Part shown: positions 7,878-16,439 of the stretch, piece by piece
How positions within the stretch are numbered: position 1 is the first letter of the stretch
How the letters are laid out: each line of letters opens with the position of its first letter
Assembly (NCBI GenBank): GCA_036939755.1
Contig: JALLAZ010000771.1
Coordinates: forward strand, 1-16,594
Origin: Stephanodiscus triporus
Lineage: Eukaryota > Bacillariophyta > Thalassiosirophyceae > Thalassiosirales > Thalassiosiraceae
Length of the DNA: 16,594 nucleotides
Reading direction: 5' to 3'
Notes under the pieces: model-generated
Databases searched by the model: none
Told to the model about the DNA's origin: nothing
The model's input: the letters and a program-made list of their open reading frames with translations, nothing else
Program-made: the position numbers and the translations under genes

Positions 7878-8720
7878 ATGCATCGGCTCGTGGCCGTCGT
7901 GCCACTCGTCCCCTTCGTCGTCGTGGACGCCCTGGCGAACTCGCCGCCGTTCACGCCCTCCGATCCGGTGAGTCTCGCCTTGAGCGGCGTGGCCAAACTA
8001 GTCCTCGAGTCGCGATTGGAAGAGTTGCACTCGGTCGAGGTGAACGTGTTCGCGAGTCCCCTATCCGCGCTCGGCGGGAGCGTGGACGGCGTTCGCGTTC
8101 GCGGGACGGGGATGGCGCACGCCGATGAATTTGAGCTGCCGCGCGCTGGACGTGAGCGTCGGCCGTACCGCCGTGGACGTGCATGCGCTCGTCGCGTCGC
8201 GTAGAGTACTCGCGGTGGGCGACGCGATCGTGGTCTTCGACTCCGACGATTGGCGGAACTTCCTCGATCATCCGCTCGTGATGGCCTCGATAAACGAACG
8301 ACGACGAGTCGATCCTTGTCCTCGAATTTCCCTCGCACCATCATCCCGCGTCATCTCGGTCCGTCGCGACGGCGTCGAGCTCGCGCTGAAATGGGGGGAC
8401 GACCCGTTGATCGTCCTGCTCCGCCAGCATGGGCGGGATGGTCGGGTGATGGCGTCGGTCCGGGCCGACGACATGATCGTCGACGTCGAACCCTCGACAT
8501 TCAATCTTAGCTTAGGATTAGTGAGTAGTATTAACGCCTTTGAGACATTTGGATAAAAACTGTCAAAATCCATGAGACAATGGTCCTCGACTTGGACGGA
8601 TGCGAGCTGAGGTTCCGCTCCATGAAGGCCGATACCGACAGGCTAGAGTCGGAGCTTCCCATCGTTGGACATCAACTTTTGAGAGAATGCTTGGATGTCC
8701 TTTATACCATCGTAACTTGA
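7878..8720 (+). pseudogene. LmeA/DUF2993-like lipid-binding protein, one-base frameshift, two exons
   Basis: The start at 7878 gives a signal-peptide-like MHRLVAVVPLVPFVVVDALA. Then come VEVNVFASPLSALGGSVDG and VRVRG, typical of the DUF2993/LmeA fold, which binds phospholipid in bacteria. At 8106-8112 the coding sense moves to the +1 frame and continues as WRTPMNLSCRALDVSVG, VVFDSDDWRNFLDHPLV and later SLGL. Removing one A (8106 or 8112) would restore a continuous family pattern, so I read this as a one-base insertion. A phase-0 intron of 56 nt (8521-8576, GTGAGT..GAG) then joins to TMVLDLDGCELRFRSM and a short tail ending at TGA 8718-8720. The tail after RSM looks unlike the family, so more damage or a lineage difference is possible. 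Either a recent pseudogene or a consensus error. Function in diatoms is unknown; a membrane or plastid lipid role is inference. Confidence 0.6.
8521..8576 (+). other. spliceosomal intron in the DUF2993-like gene
   Basis: GTGAGTAG..CATGAG, 56 nt and not divisible by three. Without splicing, the frame ends after about 12 codons. With splicing, it runs into DLDGCELRFRS, which is the expected next block of the family. Phase 0. Confidence 0.55.
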
Positions 8721-9182
8721 ATCACAGTCCCGATTACGGTTTCGGTCTTGGTCTAGTATTTTCTCTTCTTTTAAGACATTTGAGAAATGGAACAACTTTA
8801 CAGAGCTCGAGAATGGTAATCGTTAGGGGCGTGGTTTGTTTACTTTGTCTTTTACATGATGGAGTGTAAATAGTAAGATAATAGCATGCGCGATGGTTTC
8901 CGATAATGATCAGCTCTGTCGCCCAAGTGCCTCCTGAAAGCGAAGTAAATTTATCAAAGAATGATGAAGACAAATCTTCAGATGAAAAATATGCACTATT
9001 AATGGATAATTATACTCAGTTCTATCATCTTAATTTCTCAGCCCGTCAGTTGCTTGATGTAATTCTTACATGCTGTCTGTTTGTAGAAGTCCTCACACGG
9101 ATGAGATGACGGTACATCAAATCACATGATCGTAGGCTGGTCAATTGCAACCTCAGGTTGCGCTCCTATGCTTTTTCATCAA
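8721..9182. other. convergent intergenic region (DUF2993-like / sirtuin)
   Basis: 462 AT-rich bases between two 3' ends. The best ORF is 67 codons (8906-9109, +); it is acidic at the start, hydrophobic at the end and not recognisable. I do not call it a gene. No RNA gene or repeat is seen. Confidence 0.35.
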
Positions 9183-10392
9183 TCATGTCTCATCCCACGC
9201 GCCATATCCTAGCTTCTCCATGAGACCTTGCATTACATCATCAACTTTCCCGCGTATCACTAATGCTGCCCCATCATCATATGGAGTGGGTTGCAAGTTG
9301 ACGATGGCATACCCACGCTTTGTCTCCTTCGTCATTGAAGACCTTTTCTTCTTCCTCCCTCCTAATGCCTCCTTGCCACCTTCACTCACTTCTGATAGGG
9401 ATCGCGGGGCGTCATTGGTGAGAGGCAGGGTGCACAAACTCCCCGCAGGCTCAATTCTCAAACTCGTTCCCAAACACAAGACTAAATCCGCTCTTGAGCA
9501 AACTTCCTGCGCCCGGTCCCAATCTGTCTGGGGTAAGGGACTCTCCCAATCTAATAAGGTATCCTTCAGCTTTCCGGGACAGGATCCCATGTTACACTTC
9601 CGACCGGTATGTTTCAGCCCAATTGATTCGATTTCATATTCGCGAACGTATTCGGTGTTGCACGTGTCGCATATTTCTGTAAAAACTGGAAGAGAGATAG
9701 ATAACGGATGGAAGGGAAGGGAAGTTTTTGGATCGAATAACAAAAAAGAATTGATTGTGAACGAATGAACTCACTGCATCCATGCAAGACGGACATTTTG
9801 TTCCGTGGGAGGTTTGTTTTGCGATGCAGACCATCGACATTTTGTGTGACTATGTGATGAATATAGGTCCTACTTTTGTAGTTGTCCTTTGAGCTGTCTC
9901 CAGTATCACTACTTGAATCATCGGGCGGTGGGGGAGGTTGAATTATCAAATGAGTCAGTGCCCTGTGGGTGAATGTTGGTAATGCAGTATCAAAAGAGAT
10001 GAATTTTTGTTCGGCGTCATTGACGTCTTCCTTCTTCTGCTTCTTTTTACTCCTCGTCTTGTTCCTCTCCCGCTCCCGCTGCTCCCTCGTCCAAATACCA
10101 AATGGTCCACGAAAATCGGGAATGCCCGCGCTCGTGGAGATCCCTGCCCCGGTCAACACAACCGTATATTCGGATTGTTTAATTAATTGGAATAACTTTT
10201 CAAGTTTATAAGCGAAGGCTCGTTGCGAGTCGTAGTTTTCAGGAAGGCCGCATACTCCCTGGAAATGTAAAAAAGGAACATTGTAAGTGCCCAATGACAA
10301 ACATAACATCAACGCGTTAATGCATCCAGCCAAACATTCAGACTCACCTTATTAGGATATTCGGACAGCCTTTGTGCATACCCTGCAGACAT
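9183..10392 (-). CDS. SIR2: SIRT6-type (class IV) NAD-dependent sirtuin, three exons
   Basis: NAD-dependent protein deacylase, probably nuclear and acting on chromatin by analogy with SIRT6. Exons are 10392-10348, 10258-9775 and 9685-9183; the introns (10259-10347 and 9686-9774) are both 89 nt with GTGAGT..CAG. The joined frame is 343 aa. It opens MSAGYAQRLSEYPNKGVCGL, matching the conserved SIRT6 N-terminus, which fixes the start. NAD motifs are GAGISTSAGIPDFRG (52-66) and TQNVDGLH (153-160). The catalytic His is in LHGC (174). Zinc Cys are at 182, 185, 207 and 212. LGTSLRIEPAG (249-259) and IVNLQPTPYD follow. Compared with the family there is an extra Arg/Lys-rich insert after GIWT (about residues 73-100), a Pro/Ser/Asp insert (122-145), and a second basic stretch GGRKKKRSSMTK. 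These look like nuclear-localisation signals. No damage is seen. Confidence 0.93.
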
Positions 10393-10631
10393 TATTATCG
10401 TTCAGTTGGATGTTCACTGTAAGAGGAGAGAAGATCGTATCTACCTATCTACGTCCCCCCCACCTTACGTATCATTTTCACGCGTCCATGAGGGGAAGCA
10501 GCTATCTCAAATCTCAATGCTGTCCTGTCGCCCCAACCCCCACCCCCATCCACCCTTTCCACCTTGCACACCACCTCGAAATAGAACTTGTGCGGGGAGT
10601 AATTTCAGATAGGAGGATGTTGCGGTTATTC
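10393..10631 (-). promoter_or_regulatory. upstream region of the sirtuin gene
   Basis: About 240 bases between the sirtuin start codon and the foldback element. It is pyrimidine-rich on the plus strand (CCCCAACCCCCACCCCCATC near 10530). No CDS is convincing. If the promoter is longer than this, the foldback element lies inside it. Confidence 0.3.
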
Positions 10632-10770
10632 TTTAGTTGAGAGGGGGAACACAATTTCAGAGGGGGGGAAATGCGCAGGGAGCCTCATTTTTACGCCACA
10701 TTTTTTAAACCTTCCTCCGTGCAGGGAAGGTTTTTCCCCCTCTGAAATTGGGTTCCCCCTCTCAACTAAA
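10632..10770. mobile_element. 139-bp foldback / MITE-like element with 40-bp inverted repeats
   Basis: The left arm (10632-10671, starting TTTAGTTGAGAGGGGGAAC) and right arm (10731-10770, ending GTTCCCCCTCTCAACTAAA) are near-perfect reverse complements over about 40 bases; differences are a few single bases and a change in the G run. The ~60-base centre contains a second hairpin, AAACCTTCC (10707-10715) with GGAAGGTTT (10725-10733). No ORF lies inside. TA dinucleotides at 10634-10635 and 10767-10768 could be a TA target duplication, which would suggest Tc1/mariner-type mobilisation with arms starting GTTGAGAGGG. Because TA lies within the palindrome this is only suggestive. No partner transposase is present in the window. 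Confidence 0.7.
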
Positions 10771-11282
10771 CTTAATCCGGATGTTGCTTATAAAGAAATA
10801 TGCCCTGCAATGGCAACAATGCATACTACGGACGAATATCAGAGTTGCCGCCCATGGCCGAAGAACCATCTCCTTCGCTCAACCTGATGGCTCGGCCTTG
10901 ACAGCGACCGCCTCCTTGCACGCATGCTGCCAGCATCATCGTGCAAGTCTGACATCTCTCTAGAACTTTGCCATTGATGCGCCACGTCCAAAATGCAATC
11001 ACAATCCGAATGAGCGTGACTTGGTATTCACTCTTCGGCATCCATCTCAAAGATGGATTTCTTAATCGCGGCATGCTACGCAAGATCAGGACATGACACA
11101 TTGCGCAACAATAGAAGAGCTAGCCTAAAAGGCATATTATTATCTGGATGTATTTCCCCTCGTGACAAGACAGCGTTTTGGTCCATGGTCAGATCAATGA
11201 GCAGCTCGACACAAATTGTGTAATATGCTGGAAGATACTGGAAGTTTCAACAATAGAGACAGTATATATTATTATTGACCCT
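10771..11282. other. intergenic DNA, possible transposase relic
   Basis: 512 bases without a convincing gene. The best candidate is a minus-strand ORF of 91 codons (11101-10826) with MPKSEYQVTLIRIVIAFW and a Cys cluster RCQTCTMMLAACVQGGGRC. This loosely resembles the C-terminal Cys-rich end of piggyBac-like transposases. The match is weak, by memory and incomplete, so I list it only as a possible relic between two inverted-repeat elements. The remainder (11102-11282) shows nothing. Confidence 0.25.
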
Positions 11283-11655
11283 TTTGGTACCCTGTACCCT
11301 AGATGTACCCTAGTAATAAATATGTTCCAAGAAAGTTTCTTCACTTGGAGAAGCATTGTTCAACTGAAAAAAACAGCCAAGAAGGTGTGGAATGATTGTA
11401 TTGCACATTTTACTGAGATGTTTGGGGACAACTTTGCTGGTATGTCACATGACCGGGTCAGTAATCTTGTCCATAATGCTTGTAATAGAGCTCATGGGGG
11501 TAACTTCAGCTTCTGGCGCTGTATTAGTATTTTGTGACGGTGATGTAGGGGGTAAATGTTTGTGGCTCTTTGTGTTATGATATGACTTAAATACTTAAAA
11601 TGTGACTATTGCACTAATTAACATCTAGGGTACGTCTAGGGTACAGGGTACCAAA
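11283..11655. mobile_element. 373-bp terminal-inverted-repeat element carrying a short ORF
   Basis: Left (11283-11313) and right (11625-11655) ends are inverted copies matching at 30 of 31 bases. Each begins TTTGGTACCCTGTACCCTAG and contains three TACCCT motifs, likely transposase-binding repeats. The interior is AT-rich and holds a plus-strand ORF whose first internal ATG is at 11322. The flanks (..TTGACCC and TGGGATTG..) show no clear target duplication. The size and intact ends suggest a non-autonomous DNA transposon derived from a larger one. Confidence 0.75.
11322..11537 (+). CDS. short ORF inside the TIR element, possible transposase remnant
   Basis: About 71 codons from an ATG at 11322 (MFQESFFTWRSIVQLKKTAK) to TGA at 11535-11537; the frame is open upstream to 11178, across the left inverted repeat. 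The peptide has aromatic and basic spacing plus MSHDRVSNLVHNACNRAHGG, which faintly recalls DNA-binding N-terminal segments of Mutator-like transposases. That resemblance is from memory and weak. No DDE residues can be placed. It could equally be a chance ORF in AT-rich DNA. Confidence 0.3.
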   Translation: MFQESFFTWRSIVQLKKTAKKVWNDCIAHFTEMFGDNFAGMSHDRVSNLVHNACNRAHGGNFSFWRCISIL

Positions 11656-11796
11656 TGGGATTGTTTAAAGAAACCCCTCGTCAACATTCTTGCTGCTTTT
11701 GTTATGGAAGAGATATCAACTTCACGACACAACAAATACCTGCATACTCTCATAAAACGACCCTTGCCAAGGCGACGGCTTTGGGGGTGATGTGAC

Positions 11797-12123
11797 ATGG
11801 CTCCGATACTCCTCCTTGCGGCGGTGGCGGCGGTGCCGACCCCCGCGAATCCATCTACAACAGCCAACGGGTGGTGGCGGCAAAAAAACAGCGCCAGAGA
11901 GGAGGCGAGGATGGCGGTGTGCCTCGGGGTTGGATGGGATGCCACCATGATGTTTTTAGGAACTTTGTGTGTAGGACTTATTTTATGTGGTACCATCTGC
12001 CGCAAAAGATGGAAAAGGGAAACATTTTTCTGCTTCCCACACCGAGAGTGGAGACATGCTCCATTTTCTCCTCGCGAGTATCAATCATGTCATGTTTGCT
12101 CCGGAGTATCGAATGCAGCATAA
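11797..12123 (+). CDS. hypothetical small membrane protein (108 aa)
   Basis: Not recognised. The start at 11797 (GTGACATGG, with G at +4) gives a hydrophobic MAPILLLAAVAAVPTPANP, signal-peptide-like with Ala/Pro after it. A central hydrophobic segment TMMFLGTLCVGLILCGTIC is followed at once by RKRWKR, as expected for a single-pass protein with a cytosolic basic stop-transfer. The last 35 residues have several aromatic, Cys and His residues. An antisense ORF of similar length overlaps it (12005-11625) and ends in the neighbouring inverted repeat, so I prefer the plus strand. No homologue is known to me, and the ORF could be spurious. Confidence 0.3.
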   Translation: MAPILLLAAVAAVPTPANPSTTANGWWRQKNSAREEARMAVCLGVGWDATMMFLGTLCVGLILCGTICRKRWKRETFFCFPHREWRHAPFSPREYQSCHVCSGVSNAA

Positions 12124-12162
12124 ACAAAAATCATAACACCTGCCTCACTCCCTCATCAGAGC

Positions 12163-12435
12163 ATGATGATGGATCAAAATGACAGCAATGAAGAGGAGAT
12201 CTTCAATGAACTGTTGGAAGATCTAGCAGCAGAGGAGGACGAGGAGGAGGACGATGAGAGTGACAATGATGAGACCTCTTCCAATGATGACAGCAGGGTA
12301 GAATATGAAGAAAGTGATGAGGAGGATGGCGATGGCAGTGAGGAACGTGAATCAAGGTTGGAAGAGCTGAAACAAATCATGCTCACTTTTCATAAGGGAA
12401 GGGTGATCACGGCAATGAAATTAAAGATGCTCTAG
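12163..12435 (+). CDS. hypothetical acidic low-complexity ORF (90 aa)
   Basis: Not recognised. Opens MMMDQNDSNEEEIFNELLED and stays Glu/Asp/Ser-rich for 60 residues. It ends in a short amphipathic, basic part (ELKQIMLTFHKGRVITAMKL). The GAGGAGGACGAG repeat at 12230-12260 makes chance ORFs likely, and the reverse strand gives a Ser-rich shadow. It could be an N-terminal fragment of a larger acidic protein or of a transposon protein. It lies 98 bases upstream of the M4 peptidase start. Confidence 0.22.
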   Translation: MMMDQNDSNEEEIFNELLEDLAAEEDEEEDDESDNDETSSNDDSRVEYEESDEEDGDGSEERESRLEELKQIMLTFHKGRVITAMKLKML

Positions 12436-12823
12436 GCATTTCAGAAGTGCTGCCGCTCCTCTAACCACCACGACCCATCCTGCAGGCATCGATCAACAAA
12501 TATGCCTCAAGAAAAACCCTATCGCCATCATCATGAAGCTTTTGACAGCCGCCATCACTTCTCTCCTTTTTGCCTCACCAGGCAGCATCGTGGCCCGCCC
12601 CGATGAGGAGGATTCCTCCTCTACGATCCACTCGCACCTTGGCAAGACCAAGATTAGTAACTCCTCCGCAAAGAATCATCAACGCTTCCTCATGGGCCCC
12701 GCCACCAATCGCAGCAAGGGATCCATCCAGGCCAGGGGTAAGTTTGGAAAAATTGACATGTTCAACGTTGGCGCTGCCCATGCCGGCTCCAGGTGCATCC
12801 TCGAGGCCCTTTGGCATCTCTAG

Positions 12824-13738
<915 letters not shown>

Positions 13739-13742
13739 GTGC

Positions 13743-13750
13743 ACTCACTC
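13743..13750 (+). repeat. ACTC tandem duplication disrupting the M4 frame
   Basis: ACTCACTC occurs where the family needs GCA CTC AAT GAG. One copy of ACTC removed would give the conserved ALNE. It looks like a slippage duplication directly in front of the zinc-ligand Glu codon. Confidence 0.7.
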
Positions 13751-14011
13751 AATGAGGTCATGAGTGACATCTTTGCCGCCCTTGTCGAGAAGTGGAAGGG
13801 TCAAAGCAATGACCCCACCAACAACCACATAAATGATTCCATCTGGAAGGTGGGGGAGAACATCTACACACTATCCATAGCCGGCGATGCCTTTACCTTT
13901 AAGTACATGTATGACCCCGCAAAGCAAGCCAATATGACTACTACCCGACTGGATACATGGGAACCAATGACAATGGCGGCGTCCATTGGAATTCTGGCAT
14001 TGCCAACCTTG

Positions 14012-14106
14012 GTGAGTATGATTGAGGGTATCTCTCGTGATGATTCGGTTCCCGCAAAATCTACCTATTCATGGATCTCTTGCCATCCCTTACCATAACA
14101 TGCCAG
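14012..14106 (+). other. intron in the M4 peptidase gene
   Basis: GTGAGTATG..TGCCAG, 95 nt. It joins ..GIANL to AAYLMVAGGEHPR, continuous with the M4 family. The donor lies one base after the CTT codon, so the intron is phase 1. Confidence 0.75.
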
Positions 14107-14670
14107 CCGCATATCTGATGGTCGCTGGAGGAGAACACCCCCGAGTACTGACAACCATCAACGTTACTTTCCTTGGAGGTGGCACTCCATACTCCTAAAC
14201 AGCCTATGATGCAATTGCCAAAGCCTTCTACTTTGCCAACACTGAATGCCTCACGCCCAGCTCCACATTTGAGGCGATAAGATTCTGCACGGTAGAGGTG
14301 CACAAACCTGACCTCCCAGGGGACAGTGCAAATATTGCGAATGCATGGGCTGCAGTGGGAGTAGTAAGACCATCTGGCAAAATGTACACCGTTCCCATCA
14401 ACAACATGGCATTGACCAGGGGACAGACCAGACACTACTACATGGATGTCACCACTGGCCAGACCGTGTCGTACTTGACCAATGGCCCGGACGGCGACGC
14501 CGACCTCTTCATGTGCTTTGGTGACCTGGCCATCCCCGACTCAGCATTTGTGGGCAACGCCTGCTCCAGTGCCTCGGACACATCCATGGAATCATGGTCC
14601 ATTGCTGCCGTATTGACACCCACGAGGGTCTATGCCGCTGTGCATGCCTATTTCAGTGCACCGTGACCAG

Positions 14671-14745
14671 GCAAGCCTGCGACATGCAAGCCTACGACAC
14701 GCAAGCCCACAACATGCAAACCTACGACACGCAAGCCCAATTAAT
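14671..14745 (+). repeat. 15-bp tandem repeat (five units) encoding a Lys-Pro-Thr-Thr pattern
   Basis: Five 15-base units start at 14671, 14686, 14701, 14716 and 14731, of the form GCAAGCCTACGACAC. In the PPC-domain frame they read PGKPATCKPTTRKPTTCKPT, i.e. a five-residue repeat K-P-T-T-[C/R]. They begin directly after the TGA at 14664-14666. Such Thr/Pro/Lys linkers are common in secreted and wall-linked proteins. Confidence 0.8.
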
Positions 14746-14899
14746 GCCATGCCTACATACATGCCAACTAATTTTTTTAGAGTGTTTGGCAGTGCAAAGG
14801 TACAATGCAGTGGACAAGGCAGGACACCATGGATTATTGTGGCTGGCCACCACGGTGGCTTTTCTTGCTGGACTCTTTGTTGGATTTCATTATTTGTAG
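14746..14899 (+). other. possible C-terminal membrane anchor remnant of the M4 gene
   Basis: In a frame different from the PPC domain, bases to 14899 read AGHHGLLWLATTVAFLAGLF and end VGFHYL at TAG. This is a good single hydrophobic segment at a C-terminus. With the KPTT linker before it, it could be the original end of the peptidase (linker plus anchor), lost through the TGA and a frame change. It may also be a chance ORF. Confidence 0.3.
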
Positions 14900-15351
14900 T
14901 GACCTGAACCCCATATAACTGATTTGATGGTGTAACCCCATCTGTCCAGGGATAAAAAGTAACATGGAATCAGTTTTAACATGACATGGGAGAGAAGAAG
15001 ATTATATAAGTTAAGTAATAGAGTTTATGTGCAATGTGTTGTGATGAAAAAATGTTCTTGAAGCAAGTAGCCGAGGGCACCGGTCACGCCAAGTCAGGCT
15101 ATCAAATTATTTGAGGAAAGCGTTCATTTCTACAAGTTAAAATGTTATTATCTCTGGCTAGGTTCGTGCCTTCAGGCAAGCCCGTGTGTAGATATGATTC
15201 GGGATGTCCGGAAGAACATGTATCATGACAAGATATATCATGGGAACACAGCGTAGCCAGACGAATCATCGTCCCAAAAATAAGGGTCAAGCGCGACGAA
15301 TATTTTCGGGTGTGCATGGTCGTGCAAAAATTTGATACCGATTCCAATCCC
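14900..15351. other. intergenic region between M4 and REI1-like pseudogenes
   Basis: 452 mostly AT-rich bases between two convergent 3' ends. I looked for tRNA boxes, hairpins and ORFs. Only short antisense ORFs with no recognisable content occur (for example 15347-15102, minus). Confidence 0.4.
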
Positions 15352-15794
15352 CTAACGTGGCATGTGACTCGTGACGACCCCCGTGGCGATGTTATTACCC
15401 TTCTTGTTCATCTTGTTCATGTTCATGCTGCGATCGATGTTGCAACCTCCATCCGTGATCATCCTCCCTGCGCTGTTTCTTGATCGCGGCGTGATAGCGA
15501 TATGACAGGGAGGTGAATCCGTGATTATTATGGCGGTCCCCGCGATGACGATGATCGCCACCGCCCTTGGTCATCGAGACGAGTATGCCACCCCCGTCGC
15601 GTCCGGACGGTACCATCGACATCCCGTACGAACCGCCGTCAGCGTCCCGACGACATCGCCAACGCCGCGGAAGAGGAGGAGGATGGAAGATCAATTCGCC
15701 CAGGTGGGTGATGTCGATCGTATGTGTGTTGACCTCTTGTTCGTACGCGTCGTAGAGATCATCGTCTTCCTCGTCATCTTCCCCCCCCCCCCAT

Positions 15795-15868
15795 ACGTCA
15801 TTCATCGCGTCGTCGTCATCATCGTCATCGTCGTCGTCGTCGTCGTCGTCATTGTCGTCATCGTCGTC
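15795..15868. repeat. CGT/CAT trinucleotide microsatellite (Asp tract on minus strand)
   Basis: A long GTC/ATC run that encodes about 20 Asp residues in the REI1-like acidic region. A C10 homopolymer precedes it at about 15781-15792. Confidence 0.8.
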
Positions 15869-16439
15869 GGAAACGTCCTCCCACTCCTCCTCCTCCTCCT
15901 CGTCCTCTTCCATCATCGCATCTCAACCAACGACGACGCGCCTCGCGATCGCCTTCCGCATCAAGACGCCCCCGACCTCGTCGTCGTCCCTGCGTGCGCC
16001 CGTCTTTGTAGTCTTCGTTTGTCGCAGGTCGTTGCCGTTGTCCTTGCGAAGTCATAAAATGCGTCGTACTCCTCCACGTCCATACCCTTCTCTCGTACAC
16101 AGCATCTTGCGATGCCGCTTTGTTCGACCATGTGGCCTCATCGTGCCCTGGACACGTCGCGAACGTCCGTCGGCAGAGTACAGGCACGCGTTGCCCCATC
16201 GGGCCCTTCTCGTTGCAATATATCCGAGGAATCCCTCGGAGGTCGACCGAGGCAACTCGACCATCGGGGAGGCAGAAGGAGTACTTTCTTCGACCCTGAC
16301 GTAGGACAGGTTTCGCGGACACGGCGAGGGCGAGACGCGATCGTCGAAAGGGGGGGGACTGGGCTCGGGTCGATTTCCGGCGGGTCCCTCCTCCCCCCTC
16401 CTCCCCCTCCATCATCGTTGTGGCATCGTTGGCGGCGTC

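Noticed and set aside
14196..14198. TAA in the M4 gene as a recoded stop or alternative genetic code
   Set aside because: Intact genes in the window (for example the RT at 3021 and the cyclin) end in TAA or TAG as normal stops, and the M4 gene carries other lesions; decay is simpler.
14671..14745. 15-bp repeat array considered as a CRISPR array
   Set aside because: Units are directly adjacent with no spacers, the genome is eukaryotic, and the repeat encodes a KPTT pattern in frame with the upstream domain.
15040..15200. Possible tRNA signal (GGTTCGTGCC near 15161)
   Set aside because: No matching A box or cloverleaf stems could be formed around it on either strand.
15521..16304. Plus-strand ORFs of 178 and 150 codons
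   Set aside because: Valine- and serine-rich translations of GTC/TCC repeats antisense to the REI1-like blocks; no recognisable motifs.
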